Assembly: GCA_016795145.1 (NCBI GenBank)
Contig: JAEUII010000116.1
Coordinates: forward strand, 1-48,459
DNA length: 48,459 nt
DNA from: Planctomycetaceae bacterium
GTDB lineage: Bacteria > Planctomycetota > Planctomycetia > Planctomycetales > Planctomycetaceae
Reading direction: 5' to 3'
In this document: positions 35,301 to 43,103 of the stretch, piece by piece
How the letters are laid out: each line of letters opens with the position of its first letter
Numbering within the stretch: position 1 is the first letter of the stretch
Notes under the pieces: generated by a model
What the model saw: the letters and a program-made list of their open reading frames with translations, nothing else
Databases searched by the model: none
Told to the model about the DNA's origin: nothing
Made by a program: the position numbers and the translations under genes

Positions 35301-35776
35301 GCGACGTCTGCTTCCGAAAAGCTCGGAGGTTCAGCGGTTGAAAGCGGCTGGAAGGACCAGTGCTTGAGACGAGGATCCACCAGAGCTTCTCGGTCATAAT
35401 CAGACTCCGGCCAGTCCGCACCAGAATCGATCCATTCCCTGAGCACTCGAATTTCATCGGCTGTCAGTCGATCACCTTCCGGTGGCATCTGAATATCCGG
35501 ATCGTTGGATTCGACTCGCTGAATCAGTGGACTCTCATTGCTCTTTCCGGGAACCACAACGGAGCCGCCATCGCCACCCCGAAACACACCATGGCGAGCA
35601 TCAAGACGCAATGACGCCTTCTGTTCCTTAGGCCCATGGCAGGCCCCACATTTTTGCTTCAGCAGCGGCCGAATCACTTGCTCAATACTGTCGTCAGTGA
35701 AAGTCGCTGCGGCGGCGAGTTGCGGCCAAATGATGGCCAGTGCCAACGACAGGACGAACAAGCGGATGTGAGTCAT
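32372..35776 (-). CDS. PSD1 / DUF1549 / DUF1553 planctomycete cytochrome c-like protein with discoidin-type insert
   Basis: 1134 residues, ATG at 35776 with GGGAG six bases upstream. A signal peptide covers residues 1-24. A cytochrome-like PSC1 region follows with CGACH (43-47), a c-type haem site. DUF1549 then appears ([20 protein letters not shown]), a long central insertion with two discoidin/F5-8C-like blocks (about 440-760, for example [20 protein letters not shown]), and DUF1553 at the end ([19 protein letters not shown], ... [17 protein letters not shown]). Exported, possibly binding polysaccharide. These genes are usually followed by a DUF1501 gene; here none follows, only a DUF1559 gene. 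Confidence 0.93.
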   Translation of the reverse strand: MTHIRLFVLSLALAIIWPQLAAAATFTDDSIEQVIRPLLKQKCGACHGPKEQKASLRLDARHGVFRGGDGGSVVVPGKSNESPLIQRVESNDPDIQMPPEGDRLTADEIRVLREWIDSGADWPESDYDREALVDPRLKHWSFQPLSTAEPPSFSEADVAARQFVRNPIDAFILKSLREHRLEPNPEAASTTLVRRAFLDLTGLPPRPEDVDAFANLRDPQAWPQLVDSLLASPRYGERWAQHWLDVVRYADTHGFEVNTSRDNAWPYRDYVIRALNEDRPYDQFVREQIAGDLYGEDAATGFLVASAVLLPGQIGADDASKRLARQDALDEIIVGTSSAILGMTIGCARCHDHKFDPITQQDYYCLQAYFSGIDYGDRPLVDPGLQQRKVKAQELQPRIDELQKRLRDTVPLATVARTLIMDEEDTRYVQFLKTPNGPGQNPEGTKPGYRNDPGSRDRQANLSAGRYTWWNNVPGEDVAVWSPNVEGTFRLWLSWGAHGSGVHTRDARYILDRDGDLATKSDQEQLASVDQYYQAGIKEGMTEQVPLWSGLQDVGPVQLQPSSKIVLRGGDTGTGITADVLVLQESTSGDQGILPRLRAPVNARQTSEHFPKIAARYVRLTTTATSENDRYEPCIDELEVFGPTAPPENLALASRGVKPTSSGNYSDIGIHQLKHINDGLYGNSQSWISNERGRGWVQLEFPEPLEIDHIEWARDREGKFADRLPVRYEIAVSMDGQTWTTVASSQDRVPPETPWDPIQALLRDAPSQSEDEVAGLANELHLLKKTQTELLAPRMVFAGVFHAPDQTFLLRRGDPEQKVSETKPTLPAVFQTGPNAEALSQPGSTSNVMSPELTDEQTRRRELANWLSSPSNPLTARVFVNRLWQHHFGRGIVETPNDFGINGDAPSHPELLDWLAAEFIRSGWSIKHMHRLMMTSSTYRQSSAIRQQAAAADGNNEWLWRFASRRLESEAIRDSLLFVTGELNLKAGGPGFNFFKAKGGLDGFPPVEDFTEEELRRMIYAHHVRMEPVPVFGAFDCPDAGQSMPKRSRSTTALQALNLFNSPFVIQRAEKLEQRARREAGEDLQKQLLFVYRNTLGRAPSEDEVRILGEAAEKYGLAVVCRSLMNSNEFLFLP

Positions 35777-36016
35777 GAAAGACTCCCGGAGGGCGGGGAA
35801 CGGAGGGCTGTTGTTTTCCTGCGAAAACTGCAGAAAAAGGGGATTTGATCATGGTAGCGAACAGACGCTTAATCAAGAACCGTCTCTCATGTTCGCGGCA
35901 ATTCGCAAAAAGCCCGTGAATCGGCAGAACCCGTAGCAGCCAACCGCCGAAACCGATACGCTCCGTGGGAAAATCCGTTCGAGTCATGATGCTCAGAACA
36001 CATTGGATCGGAAGAA

Positions 36017-37846
36017 ATGTTTTTGGAACAGCTGTGTGTCATTCCTATCCTGGACGCTCCGTGGTTCAGTCCAGTTTTCACGATCGCCGTTACGGTCGTT
36101 GTGCTGATCGCGCTGATGCTGGAGAAACCAGCGGATCTGGTCTTCATGGCAGCGATTCTGGTGCTGTCACTTTCTGGTGTCATCAAGACTGAAGAAGCTT
36201 TTAGCGGGTTCATCAGCAGCTCATTGCTGATGGTCGCCGCTTTGTTTGTCGTGACGGCTGGATTAAAGGAAACCGGGGTTGTTGACGCTGTTGGTACGCG
36301 CATTCTGGGACCCGTCAACTCGGAACTCGGCGGACTTCTTGTCATTGGACTTTTTGCAGTCGGAACCTCCGCCTTCCTGAATAACACGCCCATCGTGGCG
36401 ATGCTGATCCCGGTCGTGATTTCGTGGTGTCGCAAGCATCACGTGGCACCTTCAAAGCTCCTGATCCCTCTGTCGTTCATGACAATTCTTGGCGGCTGCT
36501 GTTCCCGCATCGGGACCAGCACGAATCTTGTCGTTGACGGTCTGTTGCGGAAAAACAATCTTCAGGAAATGGGGTTCTTTGAAATTGGATATGCCGGTGT
36601 TCCCTGCGCCATCATTGGTGGCATCTACATGATGACCATCGGTCGCAAGCTGCTTCCTGAACGCAAAGAGCTGATGGAACAGCTGGGCGATGCACGTCGT
36701 GAATACCTGGTCGAGATGGTCGTTACTCCGGCTTGCCGCCTGGTGGCTCAAAGCGTTGAAGCGGCTGGCCTGCGAAGACTGCCGGGCCTGTTCCTGATCG
36801 AAATCGACCGTCGAGGTACCGTGATTGCCCCGGTGAGCCCCGACACTGTTCTTGAAGCCAATGACCGACTGGTGTTCACGGGAGTTGTCAGCACGATTGT
36901 TGACCTGAAGAAGATTCCCGGACTGGAGCCTGCGTCAGAAACTGCAGATCCGCAGGCCGCGGAACAGCGACGTCGACGCCTTTGCGAAGCGGTCGTCAGC
37001 CGATCATCACCGCTGATTGGCCAAACGGTCCGCGATGCTCAGTTCCGAACTCACTACAACGCAGCGATCGTCGCGATTCATCGAAACGGGGAACGTCTGA
37101 CGACAAAAATCGGTGACGTCAAACTCGAATCAGGCGACACTTTGCTGCTTCAGACCGGCCCCAACTTCGCTCAGGCTCATCGCAACAATCCGGACTTTTA
37201 TCTGGTCAGCGACGTCGAAGGTTCGCAGCCAGTCCGGCATGAGCGATGGTGGGTTGCGATTGTCATCTTCGCGGGCCTTCTGGGAACAATGTTCTTCGCC
37301 AAAAGCGACACCGCGATGCTCGGAGCATTTGTCGCCGGCGGTTTGATGGTGCTGACTCGCTGCATGTCCGCCGCAGATGCTCGTCAGTCCGTCGAGTGGC
37401 CCGTGTTGATCGCCATCGGTGCTTCGTTCGGCCTGGGGTCAGCCCTGGAGAAATCCGGGGCCGCAGAGATGCTGGCGAGTTGGCTCGTTGCTGTCACTCA
37501 ACCGCTTGGCCCTTACGCAACGCTGGCAGCGATTTACTTTGTCACCATGGTTCTGAATGAACTGATCACCAACAACGGCGCGGCCGCACTGGCGTTTCCA
37601 TTCTGTCTGAAGACCGCTGCACTGCTGCACCTGGACTCTCGCCCCTTCGTCATGGCAGTCGCTCTGGCGGCATCGTTCGCGTTTGCATCGCCCGTCGGCT
37701 ATCAGACTCACATGATGGTCTTCGGCCCGGGCGGTTACCGCTTCAGCGACTTCGTCAAAGTCGGTGTTCCACTGAACGTGCTGCTCTGGATCGCCTGTGT
37801 CATCCTGATCCCGCTCATCTGGCCGTTTGCGATTCCGGTACCGTAA
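36017..37846 (+). CDS. SLC13-type anion transporter with two RCK_C (TrkA-C) domains
   Basis: 609 residues, ATG at 36017 with GGAAGAA just upstream. Hydrophobic helices fill residues about 10-205 and 405-609, with family signatures NNTPIVAMLIPVV and SRIGTSTNLVVDG in the first half and NELITNNGAAALAFP in the second. Two TrkA-C domains occupy about 215-390 (LFLIEIDRRGTVIAPVSP; IVAIHRNGERLTTK). This is the architecture of bacterial DASS/SLC13-like transporters for sulfate, dicarboxylates or related anions. Sulfate would suit the sulfatase in this window, but they are 26 kb apart, so that is only a thought. Confidence 0.9.
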   Translation: MFLEQLCVIPILDAPWFSPVFTIAVTVVVLIALMLEKPADLVFMAAILVLSLSGVIKTEEAFSGFISSSLLMVAALFVVTAGLKETGVVDAVGTRILGPVNSELGGLLVIGLFAVGTSAFLNNTPIVAMLIPVVISWCRKHHVAPSKLLIPLSFMTILGGCCSRIGTSTNLVVDGLLRKNNLQEMGFFEIGYAGVPCAIIGGIYMMTIGRKLLPERKELMEQLGDARREYLVEMVVTPACRLVAQSVEAAGLRRLPGLFLIEIDRRGTVIAPVSPDTVLEANDRLVFTGVVSTIVDLKKIPGLEPASETADPQAAEQRRRRLCEAVVSRSSPLIGQTVRDAQFRTHYNAAIVAIHRNGERLTTKIGDVKLESGDTLLLQTGPNFAQAHRNNPDFYLVSDVEGSQPVRHERWWVAIVIFAGLLGTMFFAKSDTAMLGAFVAGGLMVLTRCMSAADARQSVEWPVLIAIGASFGLGSALEKSGAAEMLASWLVAVTQPLGPYATLAAIYFVTMVLNELITNNGAAALAFPFCLKTAALLHLDSRPFVMAVALAASFAFASPVGYQTHMMVFGPGGYRFSDFVKVGVPLNVLLWIACVILIPLIWPFAIPVP

Positions 37847-37919
37847 TACCTCACCTGGAAATTTCGCCAGCGTTTGACACGATGTGGCAGAGTTCTCCGG
37901 CAGAGCGATGAAGGGTGCC

Positions 37920-37945
37920 GTCATTCCCGCGCAGGCAGAAATGAC
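37920..37945. repeat. REP-like element, copy 3, internally deleted
   Basis: Only the outer ends remain: GTCATTCCCGCGCAGGC then GAAATGAC. Compared with the 65-base copies, the centre with the loop and most of the right arm is missing. Confidence 0.75.
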
Positions 37946-37985
37946 GGTCCACCCCAAATCCGGGTTTGGCAAACCTCCAGCCGGT

Positions 37986-39602
37986 TCATTGAACCAGTTC
38001 GATTTCACCTGGCCGCCAGCTCTTGTCAAAAAATGGCTCGAGCGGACTGTAGAGACGCAGGATGACGAACCACCCTTTGCCGGGCGTCGTTTGAATCCAG
38101 TTGCCTCGCCCGACACCAGTCGGCTGCTTCGGACCAAAATACACTGTCGTGACGCCAGACGAGTCCGCCACCGCAGCCGGTGATGGATAGTTCTGGCTGC
38201 CAGCACGAGGATAGCCCTGTGGCGTCGCCAGCATCGATCGAGACTGATTGTCATACAGTGTCAGGGACCAGAACTTCGCCTCGGGGATACCTTTTGGCAG
38301 CGTCACCTTATAGGTCTTTGAACCATCAAAGAACTGCTTGTTGGCATCCTGGAACGCAAGAAGATACTGGGATCCGATCCCTGGCAATCGCATCGCCATT
38401 GCAGGTGTGATGCCTGTGATCCCGTAAAAGAATGCTGATCGCGCGTCGAGTGTCCTGTACCCGGTCGCTGGAAACGGCTTCACCCCCTCGCCGGTGATCA
38501 CAGGGATTGGCGTTTCAAAATCGTGACCGCTGACAAACAGGAAGTTCGACCACGCTGAGCCAGGGTAGTAGTACCAGTCCGGTGATCGCGGAGCCATAAA
38601 GAGACTGCGCGAGGTCGCATTGCCGACGGCAACCGCATCGGTGAGGATTTTTCGCATGCGTGCGTCGGGTGCGAATGGCTTGCCTTTGACAATCCCGATC
38701 GCAGCGATGGGACCCATTAACTCCGGGTCGATCGCGGTTGCAGGCTCCTGCTGCACGACCTCATTCAGCAATTCAAAATAGCTGAAATCGTTTGGCGGGA
38801 TCGTATTGATTACCTTGCCGCTTCCTTCGTGGAATACCGTTTCCGGTGGAGGTGAAATCTGAGCAAGCCTGGTTTTGCCGCTCAAGAACCCGGCGATACT
38901 CGTACCGACTCCGCCAGCTCCATATGGATAGATTTTCGTAAACTTCCGGATCGCTTCCGCCGCCGGTGCGGGGTTGTCGTTCTCCATAAACATGCGGCCG
39001 AGAATCAGGACACGGTTTGTTCTTGACCGTGCCACATAGAACCCACCTTCAGGTTCAGGACCGTCATATCCTGGCGGCAGGACGAGGTACTTTCCTCCAG
39101 TGCCCCGGTCTGGTCCCGGCGTTCCGAAATCGGTGACCCAGCGCCACCACATGTCATCCAGTGTTCCAAGAGCGTTGGGCGGGGTCTCAAGTACCATCGG
39201 CCCCTTTGTCAGGTCGAGGATACCCACGAAATATACGGTGTCAGCATTTGCTGTCAGGAACAGCGACTTTGCATCCATCAATCGGGAGAACACCAGAATC
39301 TCGTTGTCCTTTACTCCGATGTCGAGGAATCCCTTTCGGATTGCTGCCGCATTCACACCCTGCATCGTGTTCACAAACGCTTCGAATGCGTGCGTGTAGT
39401 CAAGGTTGTCGTAGACCTTGTCGAGCGTTGCTTGATTCGGTGCTCCGTCCGTAAATTCCAGCTTGCCAATCGGGCTGTCAGCGCTGTCCGGTGTTCGGAT
39501 CGAAGTTGGAATCTCGGAGTTCGTCTGAGCGTTTGCTACGCTGTTCAGAACAAGCGCGGGGATGGCAACGAGGAATGCCAGACACCTGACATGTCGCTTC
39601 AT
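37986..39602 (-). CDS. Exported DUF1254 / DUF1214 protein
   Basis: 538 residues, ATG at 39602 with GGAGAAG upstream. A signal peptide ends at about residue 25 (NSVANA-Q). The N-terminal region (about 60-190, YTHAFEAFVNTMQGVNAAAI, then NADTVYFVGILDLTKGP) is DUF1254, and the C-terminal region (about 420-530, FWSLTLYDNQSRSML, then YFGPKQPTGVGRGNW) is DUF1214, the standard pair of this family. The family is widespread and exported but has no settled biochemical role. Single gene; the small RNA candidate lies just upstream and ends 159 bases before this start. Confidence 0.9.
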   Translation of the reverse strand: MKRHVRCLAFLVAIPALVLNSVANAQTNSEIPTSIRTPDSADSPIGKLEFTDGAPNQATLDKVYDNLDYTHAFEAFVNTMQGVNAAAIRKGFLDIGVKDNEILVFSRLMDAKSLFLTANADTVYFVGILDLTKGPMVLETPPNALGTLDDMWWRWVTDFGTPGPDRGTGGKYLVLPPGYDGPEPEGGFYVARSRTNRVLILGRMFMENDNPAPAAEAIRKFTKIYPYGAGGVGTSIAGFLSGKTRLAQISPPPETVFHEGSGKVINTIPPNDFSYFELLNEVVQQEPATAIDPELMGPIAAIGIVKGKPFAPDARMRKILTDAVAVGNATSRSLFMAPRSPDWYYYPGSAWSNFLFVSGHDFETPIPVITGEGVKPFPATGYRTLDARSAFFYGITGITPAMAMRLPGIGSQYLLAFQDANKQFFDGSKTYKVTLPKGIPEAKFWSLTLYDNQSRSMLATPQGYPRAGSQNYPSPAAVADSSGVTTVYFGPKQPTGVGRGNWIQTTPGKGWFVILRLYSPLEPFFDKSWRPGEIELVQ

Positions 39603-39760
39603 CGATTCTTCTCCATTCTGGTTATTGTTGACTCTGATTCTTGTTGACGGCTCGATTGTACCGGGGCCATCACGAACACGACTCGACGACTACGAGCCGA
39701 CAGATCGAGGTTAGCAGATGTTGTCAGTAGAATGGACTGAACGACTTCGTAGCGCGCAAG

Positions 39761-39802
39761 AAAAAAGGCCGATCGGATCGAACTCAATCCGATGGCCTTT
39801 TT
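39761..39802 (-). terminator. Intrinsic terminator ending the candidate small RNA
   Basis: On the minus strand AAAAAGGCC-ATCGGAT, loop TGAGTTCG, ATCCGAT-C-GGCCTTTTTT: about 16 paired bases with one bulged C and a six-T tail. The loop itself carries TGAG like the four stem-loops before it. Confidence 0.9.
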
Positions 39803-39943
39803 CAGGCGAACGAGGTTCTCAGGCGCTCGTTCACAGTGGTTGACTCGTTTCTCAGGCGAGTCATCCGTCTCTCTCAATAGCACTGCTTTCTCAAGGCAGT
39901 GTCGGGCTCCAGGATCTCACTCCGAGCCCTCATCTCTCTCGAC
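39761..39943 (-). ncRNA. Candidate sigma-54-dependent small RNA with five UGAG-loop hairpins
   Basis: The predicted RNA is about 183 bases, from a start 12 bases past the -12 element to the end of the terminator. Reading 5' to 3' on the minus strand the stem-loops are: GGGCTC/GAGCCC (39904-39929) with GTGAGA in the loop; CACTGC/GCAGTG (39881-39901), loop CTTGAGAAA; TGACTCG/CGAGTCA (39841-39863), loop CCTGAGAAA; GAACGAG/CTCGTTC (39808-39832), loop CGCCTGAGAAC; and the terminator, loop TGAGTTCG. Stem sequences all differ while the loop motif is kept, as expected if the loops bind a protein or target RNA. TGAGAGAG also occurs in the first linker. There is no ribosome site plus reading frame. It does not match tmRNA, 6S or RNase P features I know. 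Confidence 0.7.
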
Positions 39944-39953
39944 AGAAACAAAA

Positions 39954-39970
39954 AGCAACCACCGTGCCAA
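39954..39970 (-). promoter_or_regulatory. Sigma-54 (-24/-12) promoter
   Basis: The minus strand reads TTGGCACGGTGGTTGCT, a full match to the consensus TGGCACG-N4-TTGCW with GG and GC at the required ten-base spacing. A start at about 39943 (G) is predicted. It points into the stem-loop array and is the only such match I noticed in the window. Confidence 0.8.
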
Positions 39971-39973
39971 AAG

Positions 39974-39994
39974 GTCTGAAACAGTTTTTCAGAC
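39974..39994 (-). promoter_or_regulatory. Palindrome just upstream of the -24 element (possible glgA terminator)
   Basis: GTCTGAAA / TTTCAGAC with a five-base loop, 3-4 bases above the -24 box. On the minus strand it is followed by CCTTTTGG, so it could be a weak terminator for the glgA transcript, or a regulator-binding site. Confidence 0.5.
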
Positions 39995-40007
39995 GAAGCA
40001 ACGCATC

Positions 40008-40045
40008 GACTCAAGTCTAATTACCAATGGTACTTACGACTTGAG
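40008..40045 (-). promoter_or_regulatory. Inverted-repeat candidate enhancer for the sigma-54 promoter
   Basis: CTCAAGTC (40010-40017) and GACTTGAG (40038-40045) are exact inverted repeats 20 bases apart; the first is part of a ten-base palindrome GACTCAAGTC. A further TACC-AAT-GGTA palindrome lies between them. The block spans about -65 to -102 from the predicted start, the usual place for an enhancer-binding protein. Confidence 0.55.
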
Positions 40046-40153
40046 CATTTGTTTCGACAAGAATTCTACAGTGCCGAAACTCAGCCGGTTTTGCAGAAAT
40101 TACAACGAGATCTCGATGTAGAAATTACAAGACTGGAACTTCTGACATCGAAA

Positions 40154-41656
40154 TCAGCAGCGGTTCTCGGCGTTCCGTGCAGCCATGCGGCCATGGGCTC
40201 GCTGATAAACGTCGACATACCGGGAGGCACTTCGATTCCAGGACCAGTCCTGTGCCATCCCGTTCTGAACAAGTCGGTCCCAGACCGGTTTGTTGCGGTA
40301 GGTCTCCACGGCACGCTCAACCGTCTGAGCAAACACGTCACGCTGATAGTCGGTGAACACGAACCCGGTAGCGGCATTCAGCGACGCAGGATCACCATTC
40401 AGATTCGTCACCGAATCCGCGAGACCTCCCACCTTCCGAACGACCGGAACTGTTCCATACCGCAAACTGTACATCTGGTTGAGTCCGCAGGGTTCAAACC
40501 GGCTGGGCATCAGGAAGATGTCCGATCCCCCTTCAATCTGGTGGGCCAGTGATTCATCGAAGCCGATCTCGGCCGCAACCTTCTGCGGATATCGCTGAGC
40601 CAGCTCCTTGAGCTGCCCTTCGTAGTGAGGATCGCCGGTGCCAAGGAATACCAGCTGTAAGTCCTGCTTCAGCAGTCGCTCGGCGGAGCCCATCACAAGG
40701 TCAAACCCCTTCTGGTCGGCCATACGGGAGACCATTCCCAGAACCGGCACGTCCTGACGCACTGGCAGCTTGAGTCTCTCCTGCAGGTGAGCTTTGCATT
40801 TTGGCTTTCCTGTGGAACGAGTCGCCGCAGAATAAGGCGAAGGCAGCAGTGAGTCTTTCTCCGGATTCCACACGTCGTCATCAATGCCATTCAGGATGCC
40901 GACGAGATCATTGCGACGATGATTCAACAGACCTTCCAGCCCGTATCCTCCGTCCGACGTACAAATCTCTTTCGCGTAGGTTGGGCTGACGGTTGTGATT
41001 TGATCCGCAAAGGCGATCCCGGTCTTGAGCAGATTCAAATCACCCCAAGCTTCCATGTGATGAAAGTTGAAATAGCGCCAGTCCATTCCTGTCAGCGGCA
41101 TGTCCAGATGCCAGAAGCGTCCCTGGTACGCCATGTTATGCAGAGTCATCACAGTGGCGGTGTTCTCGAAGCCCGGACTGCCTGCGTACTGACTGTGGAT
41201 CAGTGCGGGAACCAGGCCTGTCTGCCAGTCATTGCAGTGAATCACGTCCGGACGCAGCACCATTCTGCGGCAGATTTCAGGAATGACTCGGCTGAAGAAA
41301 CAGAACCGTTCGCAGTTGTCGACGTATCCGTGTCCATGTTCCTGATACAGCTGACGTCGGTCGAAGAAATCCGGCTGTCGAACCAGCAGGACCCTCACCT
41401 GAGTTCCCGGAAGTGTCGACCAGTTCACAGAACACGTAATCGGCCGACCGTTCATGGTCAGCGTCAGCTTCAGACCTGTGTCGTAGATCGGAGGCAGGCC
41501 CTTTGCTGACTGCCTCAGGAGGTAGTAATCCGGGACAATCAAAACGACATCATGACCCAGCTGGTCGAGTGATTTGGCGAGTGCTCCGGTCACATCGGCG
41601 AGCCCCCCGGTTTTTGAAAACGGCACGGCTTCAGACGACGCAAGCACAATTCGCAT
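40154..41656 (-). CDS. glgA: Glycogen synthase (ADP-glucose type, GT5)
   Basis: 500 residues from the ATG at 41656, which begins MRIVLASSEAVPFSKTGGLA as GlgA proteins usually do; an ATG nine codons upstream is possible and neither has a strong ribosome site. KTGGLADV (15-22) binds ADP-glucose. The GT5 domain continues with PDVIHCNDWQTGLVPAL, and the second Rossmann half has GMVSRMADQKGFDL and MPSRFEPCGLNQMYSLRYGT. It elongates alpha-1,4-glucan in the cytoplasm. Length is slightly above the common 475-490. It stands alone here, without glgB/glgC. The small RNA candidate lies directly downstream on the same strand. Confidence 0.95.
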   Translation of the reverse strand: MRIVLASSEAVPFSKTGGLADVTGALAKSLDQLGHDVVLIVPDYYLLRQSAKGLPPIYDTGLKLTLTMNGRPITCSVNWSTLPGTQVRVLLVRQPDFFDRRQLYQEHGHGYVDNCERFCFFSRVIPEICRRMVLRPDVIHCNDWQTGLVPALIHSQYAGSPGFENTATVMTLHNMAYQGRFWHLDMPLTGMDWRYFNFHHMEAWGDLNLLKTGIAFADQITTVSPTYAKEICTSDGGYGLEGLLNHRRNDLVGILNGIDDDVWNPEKDSLLPSPYSAATRSTGKPKCKAHLQERLKLPVRQDVPVLGMVSRMADQKGFDLVMGSAERLLKQDLQLVFLGTGDPHYEGQLKELAQRYPQKVAAEIGFDESLAHQIEGGSDIFLMPSRFEPCGLNQMYSLRYGTVPVVRKVGGLADSVTNLNGDPASLNAATGFVFTDYQRDVFAQTVERAVETYRNKPVWDRLVQNGMAQDWSWNRSASRYVDVYQRAHGRMAARNAENRC

Positions 41657-41727
41657 GGGACGAGTTCTTCGCGCTTCAAACATGGGAGCGTCTCAACAAC
41701 GAAGTGCCTCATGGGCGCTTCGAGCTA

Positions 41728-41857
41728 GTGGTTTGTCACATCAACAATTTGGGTTGAGCCGTCATTCCCGACGCAGGCGGGAACCCTGCTTTCAACGTTC
41801 TGGATTCCCGCCTGCGTAGGAATAACGAACCCCTCTTCGTTATTCTGACGGAGCAGC
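41728..41857. repeat. REP-like palindromic element, copy 4 (diverged, with shared flanks)
   Basis: Arms of about 25 bases (41761-41785 and 41800-41826) match copy 1 with several substitutions. The left flank TGGTTTGTCACAT and right flank CTCTTCGTT...TTCTGACGGAGCA match those of copy 1, so the mobile unit is about 130 bases, longer than the palindrome. The following bases to 42060 contain nothing I can support. Confidence 0.8.
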
Positions 41858-42120
41858 CATGATCACACGAACGACCCTCGAATGGCAAATGGAATTAGAC
41901 GCATTCAACGCTGACAAAAGGGTATCGTTCTTCAGCCCTTTCGACCTCGGTCCTCGATCAGTTTCAGTCGAAATCTGTAGCGATCAGAAAACACAGGGAC
42001 TCTGAGATGACAAATCCGATTGTGGCAAACATTCTGAGCCTGAGGCGCTAGCCGACTCCCATGATCTCCATCCTCGTTTTCAGTTTTCAGCTTTCAGCAG
42101 GCGGTCTTCATCCCGCCGCC

Positions 42121-42374
42121 ATGGGCTTGCCCCATCTTTCTTCCATCTTTTCCCCCTCGCCCCGCCTCGGGGAGAGGGGTCGGGGGTGAGGGGCTTCAGC
42201 TTTCAGTTCTTAGTTTTCAGCTCGTCTGCCAAGTGTCACAGAACGAGTGCCGATGGGTAAAGAGATGTGGGGCAAAAGATTGGTTGACTCTCCTGTGTTT
42301 CATTCGCGTGGATTCGCGTCCATTCGTGGTTCCAAATGCGAAATTCACAAAAGGAATCGCATACCGCGAAGCTG
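42121..42374. repeat. Direct repeat of about 255 bases, copy 1
   Basis: Begins ATGGGCTTGCCCCA and ends CATACCGCGAAGCTGA. The second copy is at 42581-42841 with only scattered changes and a small insertion. Includes a GC-rich hairpin (CCCCTCGCCCCGCC / GGGGAGAGGGG) and a tandem GATTCGCGT-type stretch. Apparent reading frames inside are repeat translations. Confidence 0.9.
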
Positions 42375-42450
42375 ATAAAACAACGGGCCCCAAACAACGG
42401 GGCCAGCCACTTTGACGGATCACGATATGTCGACGCATAAGTGCTGTTGA

Positions 42451-42484
42451 GGAACCGCGAATGAACGCGAATTTACGCGAATGG
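42451..42484. repeat. Tandem GCGAAT... motif array
   Basis: Three consecutive units of ten bases (CGCGAATGAA, CGCGAATTTA, CGCGAATGGC) form a short tandem. A related array with CGCGGAT units is at 42886-42914. Both sit beside copies of the 255-base repeat. Confidence 0.7.
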
Positions 42485-42580
42485 CTTCAGAACCAGAGGC
42501 CGGCGAGCGACTGAGCGTCAGCTCGCGAACCGTTCGCTCCAGTCGGGCAAGCCGACTGTGGACGGGAGAATCAGGCCCCG

Positions 42581-42841
42581 ATGGGCTTGCCCCACCTTTC
42601 TTCCATCTTTTCCCACTCTCCCCTCGCCCCGCCTCGGGGAGAGGGGCCGGGGGTGAGGGGCTTTCAGTTTTCAGTTCTTAGTTTTCAGCTCGTCTCCCCA
42701 GTGTCACAGAACGAGTGCCGGTGGGTAAAGAGATGTGGCAGAAGATTGGTTGACTCTCCTGTGTTTCATTCGCGTGGATTCGCGTCCATTCGCGGTTCCA
42801 AATGCGAAATTCACAAAAGGAATCGCATACCGCGAAGCTGA
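42581..42841. repeat. Direct repeat of about 260 bases, copy 2
   Basis: Second copy of the unit at 42121-42374. The two are separated by about 206 bases that include the tandem motif array at 42451. Confidence 0.9.
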
Positions 42842-42960
42842 CGCATCCCGCACGCCAAAACACTGGGGTGCAGATGGTTGGAAACCGCGGATGCACGCGG
42901 ATTGACGCGGATAAGCTGTACCGGGCCAGGCGAATAAATGGCCCGTAGGACCAAATGAAC

Positions 42961-43048
42961 CTCATGCGGAAAGAAGTCGAAACTCTCACGAAAAGACTAG
43001 ACTTCGGTGCGTTTCCGCCGCCTTACAAAGGTGGATGGCCCCTGTTTT
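42961..43048. repeat. Direct repeat of about 88 bases, copy 1
   Basis: Begins CTCATGCGGAAAGAAG and contains CGTTTCCGCC and GGTGGATGGCCCCTGTTT. The second copy is at 43746-43831, at the 5' end of a coding frame. Between them lies the 87-residue gene and a terminator. Confidence 0.88.
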
Positions 43049-43103
43049 CATGCAAGAGCCGCCGAGACAGGCGAAAGTGCAGCGACGAGATCGTCGTAGT
43101 CGC

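Noticed and set aside
37439..38254. A 271-codon minus-strand frame over the transporter 3' end and DUF1254 gene
   Set aside because: It covers the antisense of the transporter and a shifted frame of DUF1254, and includes repeat DNA.
39808..39932. A riboswitch or leader for the DUF1254 gene
   Set aside because: An intrinsic terminator ends the array 159 bases before that gene's start, without an alternative antiterminator pairing that I can see; an independent RNA fits better, though attenuation is not fully excluded.
39974..39994. The palindrome above the -24 box as the main enhancer site
   Set aside because: It is too close to the promoter for normal enhancer binding and may be the glgA terminator; the pair at 40008-40045 is better placed.
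42233..42841. Two similar small frames (60 and 86 codons) with related peptides
   Set aside because: They are translations of the two copies of the 255-base repeat, ending at different stops.
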